A DNA stretch of 64,000 nt, from positions 6,148,501 to 6,212,500 of the forward strand of contig BSBM01000190.1 of NCBI GenBank assembly GCA_027924585.1. The letters are read 5' to 3'. Origin of the DNA: Larix kaempferi (taxonomy: Eukaryota > Streptophyta > Pinopsida > Pinales > Pinaceae). Position 1 is the first letter of the stretch; the number at the start of each line of letters is the position of its first letter. Below, piece by piece: positions 22,469 to 33,660 of this stretch. The position numbers and the translations under genes were made by a program. Under the pieces are notes generated by a model that was not told where the DNA came from, did not search any database, and saw only the letters and a list, made by a program, of their open reading frames with translations.

Positions 22469-23162
22469 GTACAAGGAAAGTGGTGAAACTGATAAGTACA
22501 AGGAAATATTGGCGGAAAAGGGGTTTGCTCAGAAAGAAGGGATGGATAATGAAGAAACCTTCGCACCAACAACGAAGTGGAATACTATCACGGTTGTGCT
22601 AGATTTGGCTGCACATAATGGATGAAAAGTTCACCAAATGGATGTGAAGAGTGCATTTATTAATGGTGATCTGTAGGAGGATGTATATCTGACTAAACCT
22701 CTTGGTTTTGAAGTTCCAGGAGAAGAAAGGAAAGTTTGTAAATTGGTTAACGCATTGTATGGGTTAAAAAAAGCTCCCATAGCTTGGTATGCTAAATTGG
22801 ATGCTTATTTATAGAAAGTTGGGTTTATTCATAGTGATTCAGATGACACTTTGTATATTCGAATTCAAGAAAATAGCTTAATCATTTTGGTTATGTATGT
22901 TGATGATTTTCTAATAAAAATTAATAATGATGATCATATTTCTCATGTGAAGCAAGAACTTCAAACAGGTTTTGAAATGGAAGACTTGGGTTTACTTCAA
23001 TACTATCTTGCAATCGAAGTTATTCAAAGAGAAAGAAGCATATTTATTTCTCAAACTAAGTATGTTTTCGAATTATTAAAGAAGTTTGGAATGGAGGAAT
23101 GCAAGCCATCCATCACTCCCATGGAACAAAACTTAAAAATTTCTAAGTTTGAAGGGGGGGAA
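22443..23162 (+). pseudogene. C reverse transcriptase, 5' part (cut by H)
   Basis: Starts with the conserved GCKWVYRIKYKESGE and shows KVHQMDVKSAFINGD, VCKLVNALYGLKKAP, MYVDDFLIKIN with the catalytic YVDD, and KQELQTGFEMEDLG. The frame has TAG/TGA stops in several places. It ends at GGGAA (23158-23162), where H is inserted; the coding sequence resumes at 30455 after H. Confidence 0.88.
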
Positions 23163-23735
23163 TGTTAATTTTTGAGCATTAATTCACCATACTCTAGGAT
23201 CTTTACTCAGAGAATAACATGTACAGCATATCAAGTATAAAAATGCATATCAATCACACCAAGCAATCACATGAGACAATAGACACACAGAGTTTCACTG
23301 GGGAAAACCATAAAGGTGAAAAACCCCACAACTTCCTCAGAGATAGAAAGAGCAATGATACAACCAAAGTACATAGAGATAGTCTTCCTAGCAGCTGAAC
23401 CTCCTCGTCCACTAGTGCGCCACTTTCCGAGTAGTGTAGAAGTGAATAATGAGATGATCGAATAGAGTGCCTCCCGCACTCTATTTATACATGACTTGAC
23501 CTGCCTAATAACCTAGCAGGGCCGAGTTGTCTAACTCAGTCTAATAACCCATGGTTATACTAATCAGGGCCGACCCCACACTTGGTGGTCTAATAACACA
23601 TCACTTGCAAGTTGCAACACTTGCGACACTTGTCAATACAAATGACGACACTTCCGTATAGAGGAATAATAACATCTCTATAGGAGTACAATATACATAG
23701 GTGAAATACATTCTGAAGTTACAATTACATCAACA
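23163..23735 (-). repeat. H 3' LTR
   Basis: On the plus strand it begins TGTTAATTTTTGAGC and ends ATTACATCAACA. Next to it the minus strand reads AAGAGGGGG, the polypurine tract (23736-23745). Confidence 0.92.
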
Positions 23736-23749
23736 CCCCCTCTTAACTA

Positions 23750-24570
23750 GGAAGGTATTTCTCGACACAGATCTGCTAGCACAATTCTTCTTCTCTGGAT
23801 CATCATCACTGGATCATCGTCATCGAATCATCGTCATCGAATCATTGTCATCATCATCGTCAGTGCTGCTGCTGTCTCAATCAATCTTCGATCTACTTGT
23901 CATAGGAAGTTCTACAGAGCCAGTCCTTTTTCATACTGGATGTAGACCCACCACCTGTAGGTCTTCATCATCTGTGCGAACGGTCTGATAGAGGTGGTCT
24001 CTCAGGACTGATTTATGTGCTGATGCAATACCTGACAAGAGCATCCCAGGAACATTTATGTTCCTAAGCACGATCGGCAAGATCTCCCAGGACTGATTAC
24101 ATGCATCCCTTTCACAATACCTTTAAAGAGCATCCCAAGAACATTTATGTGCCGCAGCACGACCGGAAAGATCTCTAAAGAGCATCCCAGGACTTATTAC
24201 GAGCACACAGCTGAACCTCTCGGATCTCCAAGACTTATTACATGTGAATAGACAATACCTTTAAAGAGCATCCCAAGAACATTTATGTGTTGTAGCACGA
24301 CCGGCAAGATCTCTAAAGAGCATCCCAGGACTTATTACAAGCACACAGCGCAACCTCTCGGATCTCCAGGATTGATTACATGTCTCCATAGTAATACCTC
24401 CTCCCAAGACTTTTTACGAGCACACAGCTCAACCTATCGGATCTTTGAGGACTGATTACATACTACATAGCAATACCTCATCCCAGGACTGATTACGAAC
24501 ACACATCTCAACCTATCGAATCTCTGAGGACTGATTACATGCTACTTGCACAACCTGCCACATATCATCT
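23750..24570 (-). repeat. H 3' region, array of ~140-bp repeats
   Basis: Tandem imperfect units sharing CTTTAAAGAGCATCCCAAGA, AGCACGACCGG.AAGATCTC and GAGCACACAGC..AACCTCTC. The same landmark recurs at about 24120 and 24260, giving a period near 140 bp. Shorter, more degraded units follow to about 24560. A TCATCATCG-rich stretch precedes it (23800-23860). No coding sequence. Confidence 0.7.
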
Positions 24571-24574
24571 CTGA

Positions 24575-25190
24575 CCTTCAAGTATCAACCTGATACTCAT
24601 GATCTAACTGATCATCATCGCACAAAGCATCATCTTGATGCTCATGATCATACTGATAATCATCATATAGTACATCATCCTGATGTACATCATCCAAAGT
24701 ATCATCCTAATACTCATCACACATGATCATCCTGATCATCGTCACTGCATCGTCCTGATGCACATCAACTGGAGCAACATCATGAAGCTCGTCATCCATG
24801 ATCATCCTAATCATACAATGCATCCACCCGATGCATATCATCTGGAGCAACATCCTGAAGCTCGTCATCTATGATCATCCTGATCATACAATGCATCCAC
24901 CTGATGCATACCAAGTATCTACCTGATAGATATCACATACATGATCTACCTGATCATACAAGTATCCACCTGATACATACATAAGTACATGATCTACCTG
25001 ACCATATCAAGCATCCAACATGATGCATATACAAATACATGATCCAACTGATCATATCAAGCATCCAACATGATGCATATACAAATGTAAGATACAACTG
25101 ATCAAAGCATCCAACTGATGCAAATACAAATACATGATCAAACTGATCAAAGCATCCAACTGATGCATATACAGAGCAATAACTGGAGCA
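24575..25190 (-). repeat. H 3' region, short-period minisatellite
   Basis: A run of 20-60-bp units built on ATGATC..CTGATCAT and GCATCCA.CTGATGCATA, where each unit contains a small inverted pair (TGATCA, TGATGCATA). It lies between the end of RNase H and the 140-bp array. The open frames across it follow repeat composition and are not genes. Confidence 0.7.
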
Positions 25191-25284
25191 TCGTCCCGAT
25201 GCTCATCATCCAGCGCTTACATCCACAGCCATGGGAAGGATCCTCCTCTCACCATGCTTGGAATGGCTCCTGCAAATGTGTCCA

Positions 25285-26538
25285 TCACTTCTTCCTCAAA
25301 GTGTCATCAATATGAAGAACACCAAGCCTCTCTCTGAAGTACTCAAACTTCACTCTGGCTAGTGGTTTCGTCAACACATCTGCAATCTGCTCATCCGTCG
25401 CAACATACAGGAGCTTCACTGCTCCTCTCTGCACCATATCCCTGATATAGTGATATTTGATCTCAATGTGCTTTGACCTGTCATGGAACACCGGGTTCTC
25501 AGACAGCTTCACACAACTCTGGTTGTCACAAAAGATACCAATAGCATCCAACGGGAGATCAAATAACTCAAACAGTAGCTTCCTCAGCCATACTATCTTA
25601 CAACTAGCCGAACAAGCTGCAAAATACTCTGCCTCAACTGTACTCAGTGCTACACAGGACTACTTCCTGCTAAACCATGAGATCACACCTGATCCCATAC
25701 TGAAGCAGCACCCAGATGTGCTCTTCCTATCTTCAGCGCTGCCTGCCCAGTCCAAATCAACATAACCCTGCAAGTTAAACTTTTTATTCGCATCATACTT
25801 GAGCCCATAATCAATTGTACCCTTCAGGTACCTCTAAATATGCTTTACAGCAAACAGGTGAACACCTCTGGGATCCGTCAGGAACTGGATCAATGTATTC
25901 ACCGCAAATCAAATATCTGGTCTAGTGTTCGTCAGGTACATCAGGGACCCAATCATCTGACGATACACAGTGACATCAACCGGATCAGATGAAGCATCAC
26001 ACAGAAGCTTCAGTTTCGATGCCATAGGTGTGGCCATGGCCTTGCATTCCATCATCCTAAACCTCTTCAGGATCTCTACTGCATACTTCCCTTGTCCAAG
26101 GAAGATCCTATATGCACTTTTCCACACCTCCATGCCTAGAAAATAGTGCATCATCCCCAAGTCCTTTATCTCGAACTCAGCAGCAAGCTTCCTCTTGGTA
26201 TCGACAATCAATCCATCCTCACCTGTAACAAACAGGTCATCCACATACAAAAGTAGTATCACAGGATTGCCTTCCTCAACCTTGTAGTAAAGGTTGGAAT
26301 CTGCTTTACTCTTGGTAAAGCCCAAACTGGATAGAAAGCTGTCTATCCTACCATACCAAGTCCTAGGAGCTTGCTTCAAGCCATACAAGGATTTCTTCAA
26401 CCTGCACACATATGACTCTCTGTCATGTGTCTCAAAACCAAGTGGCTGCTCCACATACACTTCCTCTTCGACTACACCATTCAAGAAAGTTGTCTTGACA
26501 TCCATCTGGTGTATCTTCCATTTCATCACTGCAGCCAA
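25285..26538 (-). pseudogene. H reverse transcriptase (C-part) and RNase H
   Basis: Frame 26538-25909 holds KWKIHQMDVKTTFLNGVV, CRLKKSLYGLKQAPRTWY, LLLYVDDLFVTGED with the catalytic YVDD, and KLAAEFEIKDLGMMHYFLG; it stops after NTRPDI. RNase H follows: KSTSGCCFSMGSGVISW and STVEAEYFAACSA lie in 25560-25800, and the final open frame 25551-25285 gives CDNQSCVKLSENPVFHDRSK and ADVLTKPLARVKF. Stops at about 25908, 25840 and 25660 interrupt it. Confidence 0.92.
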
Positions 26539-26993
26539 GGAAAGTACTGATCTGATGGAAGTGTACCTAGCTACAGGAGCAAAAGTTTCTTCATAGTCTA
26601 TCCCCTATTTCTAGGAGAAGCCACAAGCTACAAATCTTGCTTTGTATTTCTCTATGCTTCCATCTGCATCATGCTTGATCTTGTAGATCCATTTGGAAGT
26701 CACAACCGACTTCCCTTCAGGTCTTGGGACTACATCCCAAACATCATTCTTCATGATCGACTAGTATTCCTTGACCATGGCATCCTTCCATTCTTTCTTT
26801 TCCGTTGTTTCTTCATAACTAGAAGGTTCTTTCTTCATAATATCACAGAGTAGGGAAACAAAACTGGTATGTGATCTAGTCCTCTTCCTTTCTCTGTGTT
26901 CTTCTTCTAGAATGCCATACCTTTCTGCATCTTGAATGAGCTCTCTAGCCCATGCAGGTTTCCTTTTGTGAGAGTTCTTCTCACGGGGTGGAT
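26539..26993 (-). pseudogene. H pol linker and reverse transcriptase start
   Basis: Between the integrase frame and the open reverse transcriptase frame, the minus strand encodes the integrase C-terminal linker and then VVTSKWIYKIKHDADGSIEK and GIDYEETFAPVARYTSI, the conserved start of copia reverse transcriptase. In-frame stops around 26610 and 26760 separate it from neighbouring open frames. The protein is continuous apart from these. Confidence 0.8.
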
Positions 26994-28139
26994 CTACAGG
27001 TATTTGTGGATTTCAACTTCACGATTTGCTTCTGGAATTGCTTCATTCATGGTGGTGTCTTGAAATCTAGTTTCCTTTGGTTCTTCATGATCTTCAACAG
27101 GTGCCTTCCTTGATTTGATGAAGGCTGAGTTTTCATCAAATGTTACATCCCTACTGACATCAATCTTCTTGAACCCTGGAAAGTATATTCTATAAGCTTT
27201 CGAGCTTTCACTGTACCCCACAAAGATGCCCTTCTCTCCTGACGGATCTAGCTTTGTCCTCTTTTCCTTTGGAACATGTGTATATACTGGACAACCAAAT
27301 ATTATGAGATGGATGACGTCAGTTTTCTTACCAGAGAAGACCTCTCCTGGTGTCATGTTGTCCAATATCTTGTGAGGTGTTCTGTTCTGCACATATACAG
27401 CTGTCCTAGCTGCTTCTGCCCATAGATGCATAGGCAGATCCTGGTCATGTAGCATTGCCCGTGCTGCTTCCATGATTGTTCTATTTTTCCTTTCTGCAAC
27501 TCCATTCTGTTGTGGATTGTAGGGAGCAGTCAACTCCCTCTTAATCCCTGAATCACTGCATAACTTCTTGAAATCACCTGAAGTGAATTCTCCACCATTG
27601 TTAGATCTGAATGTCTTGATCCTTTTATCAGTTTGATTTTCCATCAAGGCTTTGAACTCCTTGAACTTATCAAACACTTCATCTTTGTTCTTTAAGAAAT
27701 AAACCCAAGTATTCCTAGAGAAATCATCAATGAAGGAGACATAGTATACATACCCACTCAGAGAACTAGATGACATCGGACTGCATACATCGGAGTGGAT
27801 AATTTCCAAGATTCCTTTAGCTTTGCTTTCACTGCTTGGAAATGCCTTCTTAATGTTTTTTCCTTTTTCACATCCTTTGCAAACACCTTCATGCTTTGTC
27901 TTGATTTCAGGAACACCTTCTACAGCTTTGCTTGCAATTGGTAGTGCTCTATAGTGCATATGTGTAAGCCTTCGATGCCAAAGTTCACTTGGCTCCATGG
28001 ATTCATGTACCATGGCATGTTCAGGTTGTCCCTTCAATTTGTACAATCCTCCCTCTTGCTCTCCAATCACTACTGCATCATCTATAGTCTTACCATTTGG
28101 CCACATTAGGACTTGGCCATCTACAAATGCAACACTCAT
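26994..28139 (-). pseudogene. H integrase
   Basis: A 381-residue frame with the pre-integrase zinc domain (LWHRRLTHMHYRAL...CKGCEKGK) at residues 53-95. The catalytic core has first aspartate in IIHSDVCSPM, second position in FRSNNGGEFTS, and the glutamate in NPQQNGVAERKNRT. The second catalytic aspartate of the usual RSDNGGEF is asparagine here, so integration activity would be lost. The C-terminal region IFVGYSESSKAYRIYFPG is the standard copia extension. The frame overlaps the gag-protease stop by four bases (ATGA type). The usual family layout is one continuous polyprotein, so this junction is probably a frameshift or stop mutation. Confidence 0.92.
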
Positions 28140-29309
28140 CCTTTTGCATCTAATGCAGATATAGAGAGTAGGTTCTTCTTGAGCCCAGGTACATATAGAA
28201 CATCTTTCATCTTCAAAGACTTCCCATAGTCTAATTTGTACGAGGCCTCACCACTTCCTTTGATAGGATATTGATAGTCATCCCCAATTTTCACTTTATG
28301 GGGTGACTCATGTTCAGATTGATTTACAAAAGATTCTTTAAACCCAGTCATGTGTTTGGAAGCCCCGCTGTCAATAATCCAATTATTACATCCATGAGAG
28401 ATAGTACCTATGAGAGTCGAGATTAGAACATATTCATCTTCACTTGATGAATCATCACTTTCTGCTCTAGCCTTCTTCTTGGGAGGTTCATCATCCTCAG
28501 TAGCATGAGCATGAAATCTCCTTTTGTTGTTCTTCTTCTTCTTGGAGTTGTTAGTACCTTCTTTTCTCTTCTTGGGACATTCTGAGGCAAAGTGTCCTTT
28601 GTCATTACAATTGAAGCACCTCAGATCTTTCTTTTCTTTGTGATATGGGTGGGAAGATTTCTTCTTGTGATGGGATGGCTCCCTCTTGAACTTTCCTTTC
28701 TTGGTGTGAGCTGTGAGAGCTTGATCTTCATTTCCCATCTTTTCTTCTTGGGCTACAAGCCTTGCTTCTTCTTGTGAGCATTCCTCCCATAGTCTACTGA
28801 ATGAGATCAAATTCCTTCTTGCACAGATTCCTTGGATGAAAGAGTCCCATGACCTAGGTAGGCCATTCAATGTGGTCATGACAACTTCACCATTGTCCAC
28901 TACTTCATCCACAGCTTCAAGTTGTTCCTTGCTCTGAGATACCTTGGATAAATAAGATTGAATGGTCTCTCCATTCTGAAGCTTTACCCCTTTCAATTGG
29001 TTCCGCAGAGTCATCTTCTGATTTATGTTCTTCCCTTCAAATAGCTTGGTTAGGGAATCAAACATCTCCTTGGGTGTCTTTAGAGATGACACATGTGGTG
29101 TGAGATGGTCTTTGATAGAATCAGCAATGATACTCTTTGCCTTGACCAAGTTATTCGTATGTAAGGCCTTAGCCTCTTCTTCCTCTGGGACAGGGACTTA
29201 TGTAGGTGTCCAATACATTTTCTTCCAAGATTAACCCAATCCTATACTTCCATGCTTGGAAGTTATCAGCCCCTTCAAGCTTATCCTCAAGCTTGGTGTG
29301 GTGAGACAT
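28136..29309 (-). pseudogene. H gag and protease
   Basis: Gag starts at the ATG at 29309 (MSHHTKLEDKLEGADNFQAW, the copia gag N-terminus). A frameshift at about 29160-29200 moves it to the frame 29149-28136. That frame has the UBN2 core (LKTPKEMFDSLTKLFEGKN, TLRNQLKGVKLQNGETIQSY), a lysine-rich segment, the zinc knuckle CFNCNDKGHFASEC, and the protease site WIIDSGASKHMTG. It ends LLSISALDAKG. Apart from the early frameshift this part is well preserved. Confidence 0.9.
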
Positions 29310-29881
29310 ATTAAAGAGTACTTCAAATGGAAATAGAAAAGATTTAGGTCTTACCACTTGATTTGCAGAAATCTGGATCTAATGCTGGATTAGGGTTTGT
29401 TAGAGAAACCCTAAAAATTCAAAATGTGAATTTCAACTTTCTGGAAGGATAGAAAGATGCGCCTTGATGAGATGATCATCCTGGTATACTCAGAAATTGA
29501 AAACTGCAAAGTTTCACCCTTCAGAAATGATTTTCAATCTCCCGGATTCACTAGGGAGGACCCTGAATTAGGGTTTGAGTTTCCCGAAGCTTCAACCAAC
29601 CAAAAATCTCGATCCAAAGCTCTAAACTTTGATTTTTCCAAGTATCTTCCAGCTATGTCCTCATATTTCAGAAATTCCTATTTTTGTGGAAACCCTAATT
29701 TTTAGGGCCAAAAATGAAAGTGCCCAGAATTGAATTCTGATTGGACAGAAAGATGCGCCATGATGAGGAGAGTCAAAATACCAAACTTCCTTTCAATATT
29801 TCTGGAGAGAAACCCAATAAACAGGAAACCCTAGTTTCCGCAACTGCATAGTGTCTTCTTCTCAGGTTAGCTCTGATACCA
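29310..29881 (-). other. H leader and primer binding site
   Basis: Untranslated leader of about 560 bp. At 29870-29881 the minus strand reads TGGTATCAGAGC directly after the 5' LTR end TTAACA. The plus-strand frame 29457-29705 has no family features. Confidence 0.85.
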
Positions 29882-30454
29882 TGTTAATTTTTTAGCATTA
29901 ATTCACCATACTCTAGGATCTTTACTGAGAGAATAACATGTACAGCATATCAAGTATAACAATGCATATCAATCACACCATGCAATCACATGAGACAATA
30001 GACACACAGAGTTTCACTGGGGGAAATCATAAAGGTGAAAAACCCCACAACTTCCTCAAAGATAGAAAGAGCAATGATACAACCAAAGTACACAGAGATA
30101 GTCTTCCTAGCAGCTAAACCTCCTCCTCCACTCATGCGCCACTTTTCGAGTAGTGTAGAAGTGAATAATGAGATGATCAAATAGAGCGCCTCTCGCACTC
30201 TATTTATACATGACCTGACCTGCCTAATAACCTAGCAGGGTTGACTTGTCTAACTCAGTCTAATAACCCATGGTTATACTAATCGGGGCCGACCCCACAC
30301 TTGGTGGTCTAATAACCCATCACTTGCAAGTTGCGACACTTGCGACACTTGTCAATACAAATGACGACACTTCTGTATAGAGGAATAATAACATATATAT
30401 AGGAGTACAATATACATAGGTGAAATACATTCCGAAGTTACAATTAAATCAACA
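29882..30454 (-). repeat. H 5' LTR
   Basis: 573 bp, same length as the 3' LTR. Both carry the plus-strand block TGAGACAATAGACACACAGAG, here seen as a chance minus-strand frame (29986-30198). Confidence 0.92.
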
Positions 30455-30459
30455 GGGAA

Positions 30460-31137
30460 CTTGTCAATAGTACCAGGTATCGACAATTAATTGGAAGTTT
30501 GATATATTTGACTAATACTCTGCCAGACTAATCTTTTTCAGTCGGCATCCTTTCCAGCTATATGCAGGAACCTGAGGAAAGTCATTGGAATGCAACGAAA
30601 AGGGTACTAAGGTATATTCAAGGAACAAAATATTATGGACTTGAGTTTAAAAGGCACAAAAAATTTAAACTTGTTGGCTACTCAAATGCATATTTTGCTA
30701 GAGATGATGATGCTAGGGAATCTACTTCGAGTTACTTAATGAGTATGGGATCAGCTGCAATATCATGGAGTTGTAAAAAGCAGGACATAATTGCAAATTC
30801 TACAATAGAAGCAGAATATATCTCAACTTGGGAAGAAGCTTGTGAAATAGTTTATCTATGAAGGATTTTACAGTATATTAAAGTTGTTCAAAATAAAGCT
30901 ACTTCAATATTGATCGATAGTAAATTGGCCATCAAGCTAGCCAAAAATCCAGTTTTTCATTCGAAGACAAAACATGTTAATACTAAGTATCATTACATTC
31001 GAACTCTTGTCATGAAGGAAATAATCAAGTCAAAGTATTGTCCATCGGAAGATCAAACTGCAGATATCTTCACCAAATCTCTTGGAAGGATTAAATTCAC
31101 TAAGTTCAAAAATGAACTTGGTATCTATTCTAAATAA
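30460..31137 (+). pseudogene. C reverse transcriptase end and RNase H
   Basis: Coding resumes after H with a decayed YRQLIGSLIYLT-type block. It continues WNATKRVLRYIQGTKYYGLE, KLVGYSNAYFARD (catalytic YSDADWAG position with D to N), SAAISWSCKKQD, STIEAEYIS and, after a TGA at about 30859, SKLAIKLAKNPVFHSKTKH and DQTADIFTKSLGRIKF. This is a complete copia RNase H apart from the stop and the substitution. A TAA ends it at 31135-31137. Confidence 0.9.
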
Positions 31138-31144
31138 ATTTTGG

Positions 31145-31422
31145 ATCAGAGGGAGGATTGTTAGAAATTATGATCCAAAACGTTAGGTTTTGTACTTTAC
31201 TTTAATAAATATTTTTTGTAAAAGGACATCTACACACTCACGTGATTATGTGAGGTGTCTTTAGTTAGTTTTAGGTAATTGTATTTTAGTTATGTGTCTT
31301 GGGTTATTTAAACCCAATTTGTATTTCACATGAGGTAGATTTTGGTGATTATCCATCACGTCTATCATGTAATTATTTTCCTCCTTATTAATAAAAGTTG
31401 TGTTTCTAAGGGCACTTTGTCA
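31145..31422 (+). repeat. C polypurine tract and 3' LTR
   Basis: AGAGGGAGGAT (about 31148-31158) precedes the LTR at 31159. The LTR ends TTTGTCA at 31422 and is followed by AGAAC, the right target duplication. Confidence 0.88.
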
Positions 31423-31973
31423 AGAACAGCAAGATGCAAGCAGAATAGGGTGTCAATAATGCTAACACATGAATAAAGTTTTGTTGAATATTATGGATAC
31501 TGGTGTCTCCATCAGGTTGCATCCAAATAATTCTGAAGACTGTAAGTGGGTGCTGACAAGGAGGATTGGTGTCTTTAACATATCAACAGGTGGGTGGTTG
31601 GAAGGTCAGTTCCTAAAGACTATAATTTGGTGCTTACAAAGAGGATTGGTGTTCTCATCAAATCAATAGGTGGGTTCCTGAAGATTGTAAGTGGGTGCTT
31701 ACAAAAGGTATTGGTGTCCCTCACAGGTGGTTTCCTGTAAATATTGTAACAAATTTGTGTTTGTGAAAGTAAACATCTGCAAAGCAGTTTTCTCCCATTT
31801 GGGTTTCCACTTCATATCTTTTGTGTTCTGTGTATCGCTCAACTATTTATGTTTGTATTGAATGCATATTGTCAACATAAGTAATGAATGAATCATTTTG
31901 ATGAAGTGAGAATTAAGAAAACAACCTCAATATTGATTCAACCCCCCTCTCAATATTGACCAGTGTACCAACA
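31423..31973 (+). repeat. D 5' LTR, third segment
   Basis: Matches about 61473-61996 (GATGCAWGCAGA.., GTGGGTGCTTACAAGGAGGATTGGTGTC, TTGTGTTTGTGAAAGTAAACAT). It contains three to four imperfect copies of a ~75-bp GTGGGTGCTTACAAAR..GGTGTC unit, also present in the 3' copy. It ends ACCAACA at 31973. Confidence 0.85.
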
Positions 31974-31974
31974 A

Positions 31975-31990
31975 TTGGTATCAGAGTAGG
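31975..31990 (+). other. D primer binding site
   Basis: TTGGTATCAGAGTAGG, a decayed tRNA-Met-type site, one to two bases after the LTR end. Confidence 0.8.
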
Positions 31991-32063
31991 TTCCTTCAAA
32001 ATAGCTTAAGCACTAGAAGGAATATCTCATACACATATGACCTGTGAGGATTTTGGTTTCAGC

Positions 32064-32580
32064 ATGGATAGAGCTCCTTTGTTCGCTGGAATAAACTATT
32101 TATTTTGGAGCATATAAATGAAGACATATTGAAGGCCCTTGGAATTTATATATGGGAATCAATCACAACAGTGTGTATAGAAGCTACAAAGGAGTCACGA
32201 GAAAACAATACAAAAGCAATGGGTTCCATCTTGAGTGGCTTACCAGATTCTATAATTGAAAAGGTAAAGAAGTGTACATCAGCCAAAAAAATTTAGGACA
32301 AGCTATGAAATATTTATGAAGAGAAATCTGGTGATTGTTCCAGTTGTGAATCTGAGACAAAAGAACCACAATCGGTGTTAAATACAAAAGGAGGACTTGG
32401 AAAATACAAAGGTAAGTTATCCTCCAATTGCTTTAATTGTGGTGGAATAAGACATTTTGCTGCTAAATGTCTATATACAAGGAAATATATTGATGATGAA
32501 GAATAATCTCTCTCCATCGAAACAAATTCAGTTGACGAAGAATATGAAGACAATCAAAAGTCAAATATGTAAAAAGGAAG
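32064..32580 (+). pseudogene. D gag, first part
   Basis: From the ATG at 32064 the frame reads MDRAPLFAGINYLFWSI, then a stop; the shifted frame continues ALGIYIWESITT, SILSGLPDSIIEKVKKC and a short tail. Sirevirus gags start in this way (a PxFxGxNYxxWxxRM-type block). The capsid core is shortened, because the sequence passes soon into a spacer and a zinc knuckle CFNCGGIRHFAAKC at about 32428-32470. Stops and an apparent internal deletion make it non-functional. Confidence 0.7.
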
Positions 32581-33660
32581 AGAATTTTGAAATTGATGGG
32601 GAAACTGACTCTAAAGAAGAGCCTATTTGTGATCTAGATGAAATCACAAAGCTCAAAAGAGAGAGCCAGTCGCTAAGGTAACAACTGCAAAAGTATCAAG
32701 AGGAAGATCAAAATTATAAAAAAAAAAAAGATGTTATGTAGCATTGAAGAATCATAAAGAATCATCATTGAACTAAAGATTCAGCTAAACGAAAAGGAAG
32801 AAAATTTTGAGAAACTTTAAGTAGAAATTACCTCTCTAAGAATAGAATTAGAAGAGATAGTTACCCAGTTGAACACAAATTTGAAATCCGAAAAGATTAC
32901 TATAATTATAGAAGAGATTCTCAAATTTCAAAGGCCACCATTTATCAAGACAAGTCTTGATTATGACGACAATCAGAAGACACTTGAAGAATATGGAATC
33001 CCTAAGTCATCCGAAAACAAAAATTGAGCAGAAGCCTAAAACATATGTCAATGTTTTTCAAATCTCCAATTACAAAGAAGACAACATCAAGGAAATAAAT
33101 CATGACCAACAAAAGACTGATTTCTCACTCAAGAAATATAAGTATGATTTTAGACGAGTTGCTCCACCAACAATACCCTTCACCAATAGGTATCGAGGTT
33201 TCTTTTCTGGTTATTGTTTTTCTTGCAATGGTTTTGGTCATAAATCTATAGACTGTAGAAGAAACAACATCAGAAAGGTACATGGATTCTCAAAGAGAAA
33301 TTATGACTCATTAAATTATAACATCATCTTCTATAACTACAACAATTATGTTCATATAGCAAGGTTCTATAGAAGCAATTTCAGAAGGAATGAGAAAGAG
33401 ATATTCCATATCAAACATAACGAGAAATGCAAAAAAGTGTGGAGGAGGAAATCAGAAGAGCAGAAGCAAGAAGATGTGGATCAACAATATATGTTGAAAA
33501 TGGATGTTCAAGACACATGACAGGGAACCATACCAAGTATTTCATTTTGAAGAAGGACAACAAAGGCAATCTAATGTTTGAAAGAAAGGGCTCTCTTACA
33601 ATTAATGATGAAACATAAAATTTCCTTTATGTTAATGATTTGAAAGATAATCCTCTCAGT
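32581..33660 (+). pseudogene. D gag C-part with second zinc knuckle and protease
   Basis: 32600-32990 reads as decayed lysine/glutamate-rich coiled-coil sequence (heptad-like ELKIQLNEKEENFEKL in one frame), as in Sirevirus gags. Frame 32957-33520 has a second zinc finger CFSCNGFGHKSIDC, preceded by an aromatic/arginine stretch. The next frame (33427-33618) gives YVENGCSRHMTGNHTKYF, the protease site with the usual DSGCSRHMTG changed at the catalytic aspartate (ENGCSRHMTG). Two knuckles in one gag and DSGCSRHMTG are marks of the Sirevirus/Maximus lineage. Confidence 0.75.

Larger units (their letters stand above)
23163..30454 (-). mobile_element. Element H: nearly complete Ty1/copia element
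   Basis: 573-bp LTRs at 23163-23735 and 29882-30454 (about 27 differences by eye, roughly 95% identical), flanked by a perfect GGGAA duplication (23158-23162 and 30455-30459). On the minus strand: 5' LTR, primer site 29870-29881, gag-protease, integrase, reverse transcriptase, RNase H, then a 1.5-kb 3' untranslated region full of tandem repeats, a polypurine tract and the 3' LTR. All domains are recognisable, but frameshifts and one lost integrase residue make it inactive. It is younger than C. Confidence 0.93.
18734..31422 (+). mobile_element. Element C: Ty1/copia element, split by H
   Basis: LTRs at 18734-18981 (248 bp) and 31159-31422 (264 bp) both start TGTTAGAA and end CTTTGTCA. The flanks AGAAT/AGAAC are a 5-bp target duplication with one change. 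Inside are a primer site, a long leader with an antisense host-like segment, gag, protease, the integrase N-terminus, reverse transcriptase, and RNase H after the H insertion. The integrase catalytic core is missing, and many stops are present. Confidence 0.88.

Noticed and set aside
24000-25200. CRISPR-like array
   Set aside because: Units are contiguous and degenerate without unique spacers, and lie in a plant copia element.
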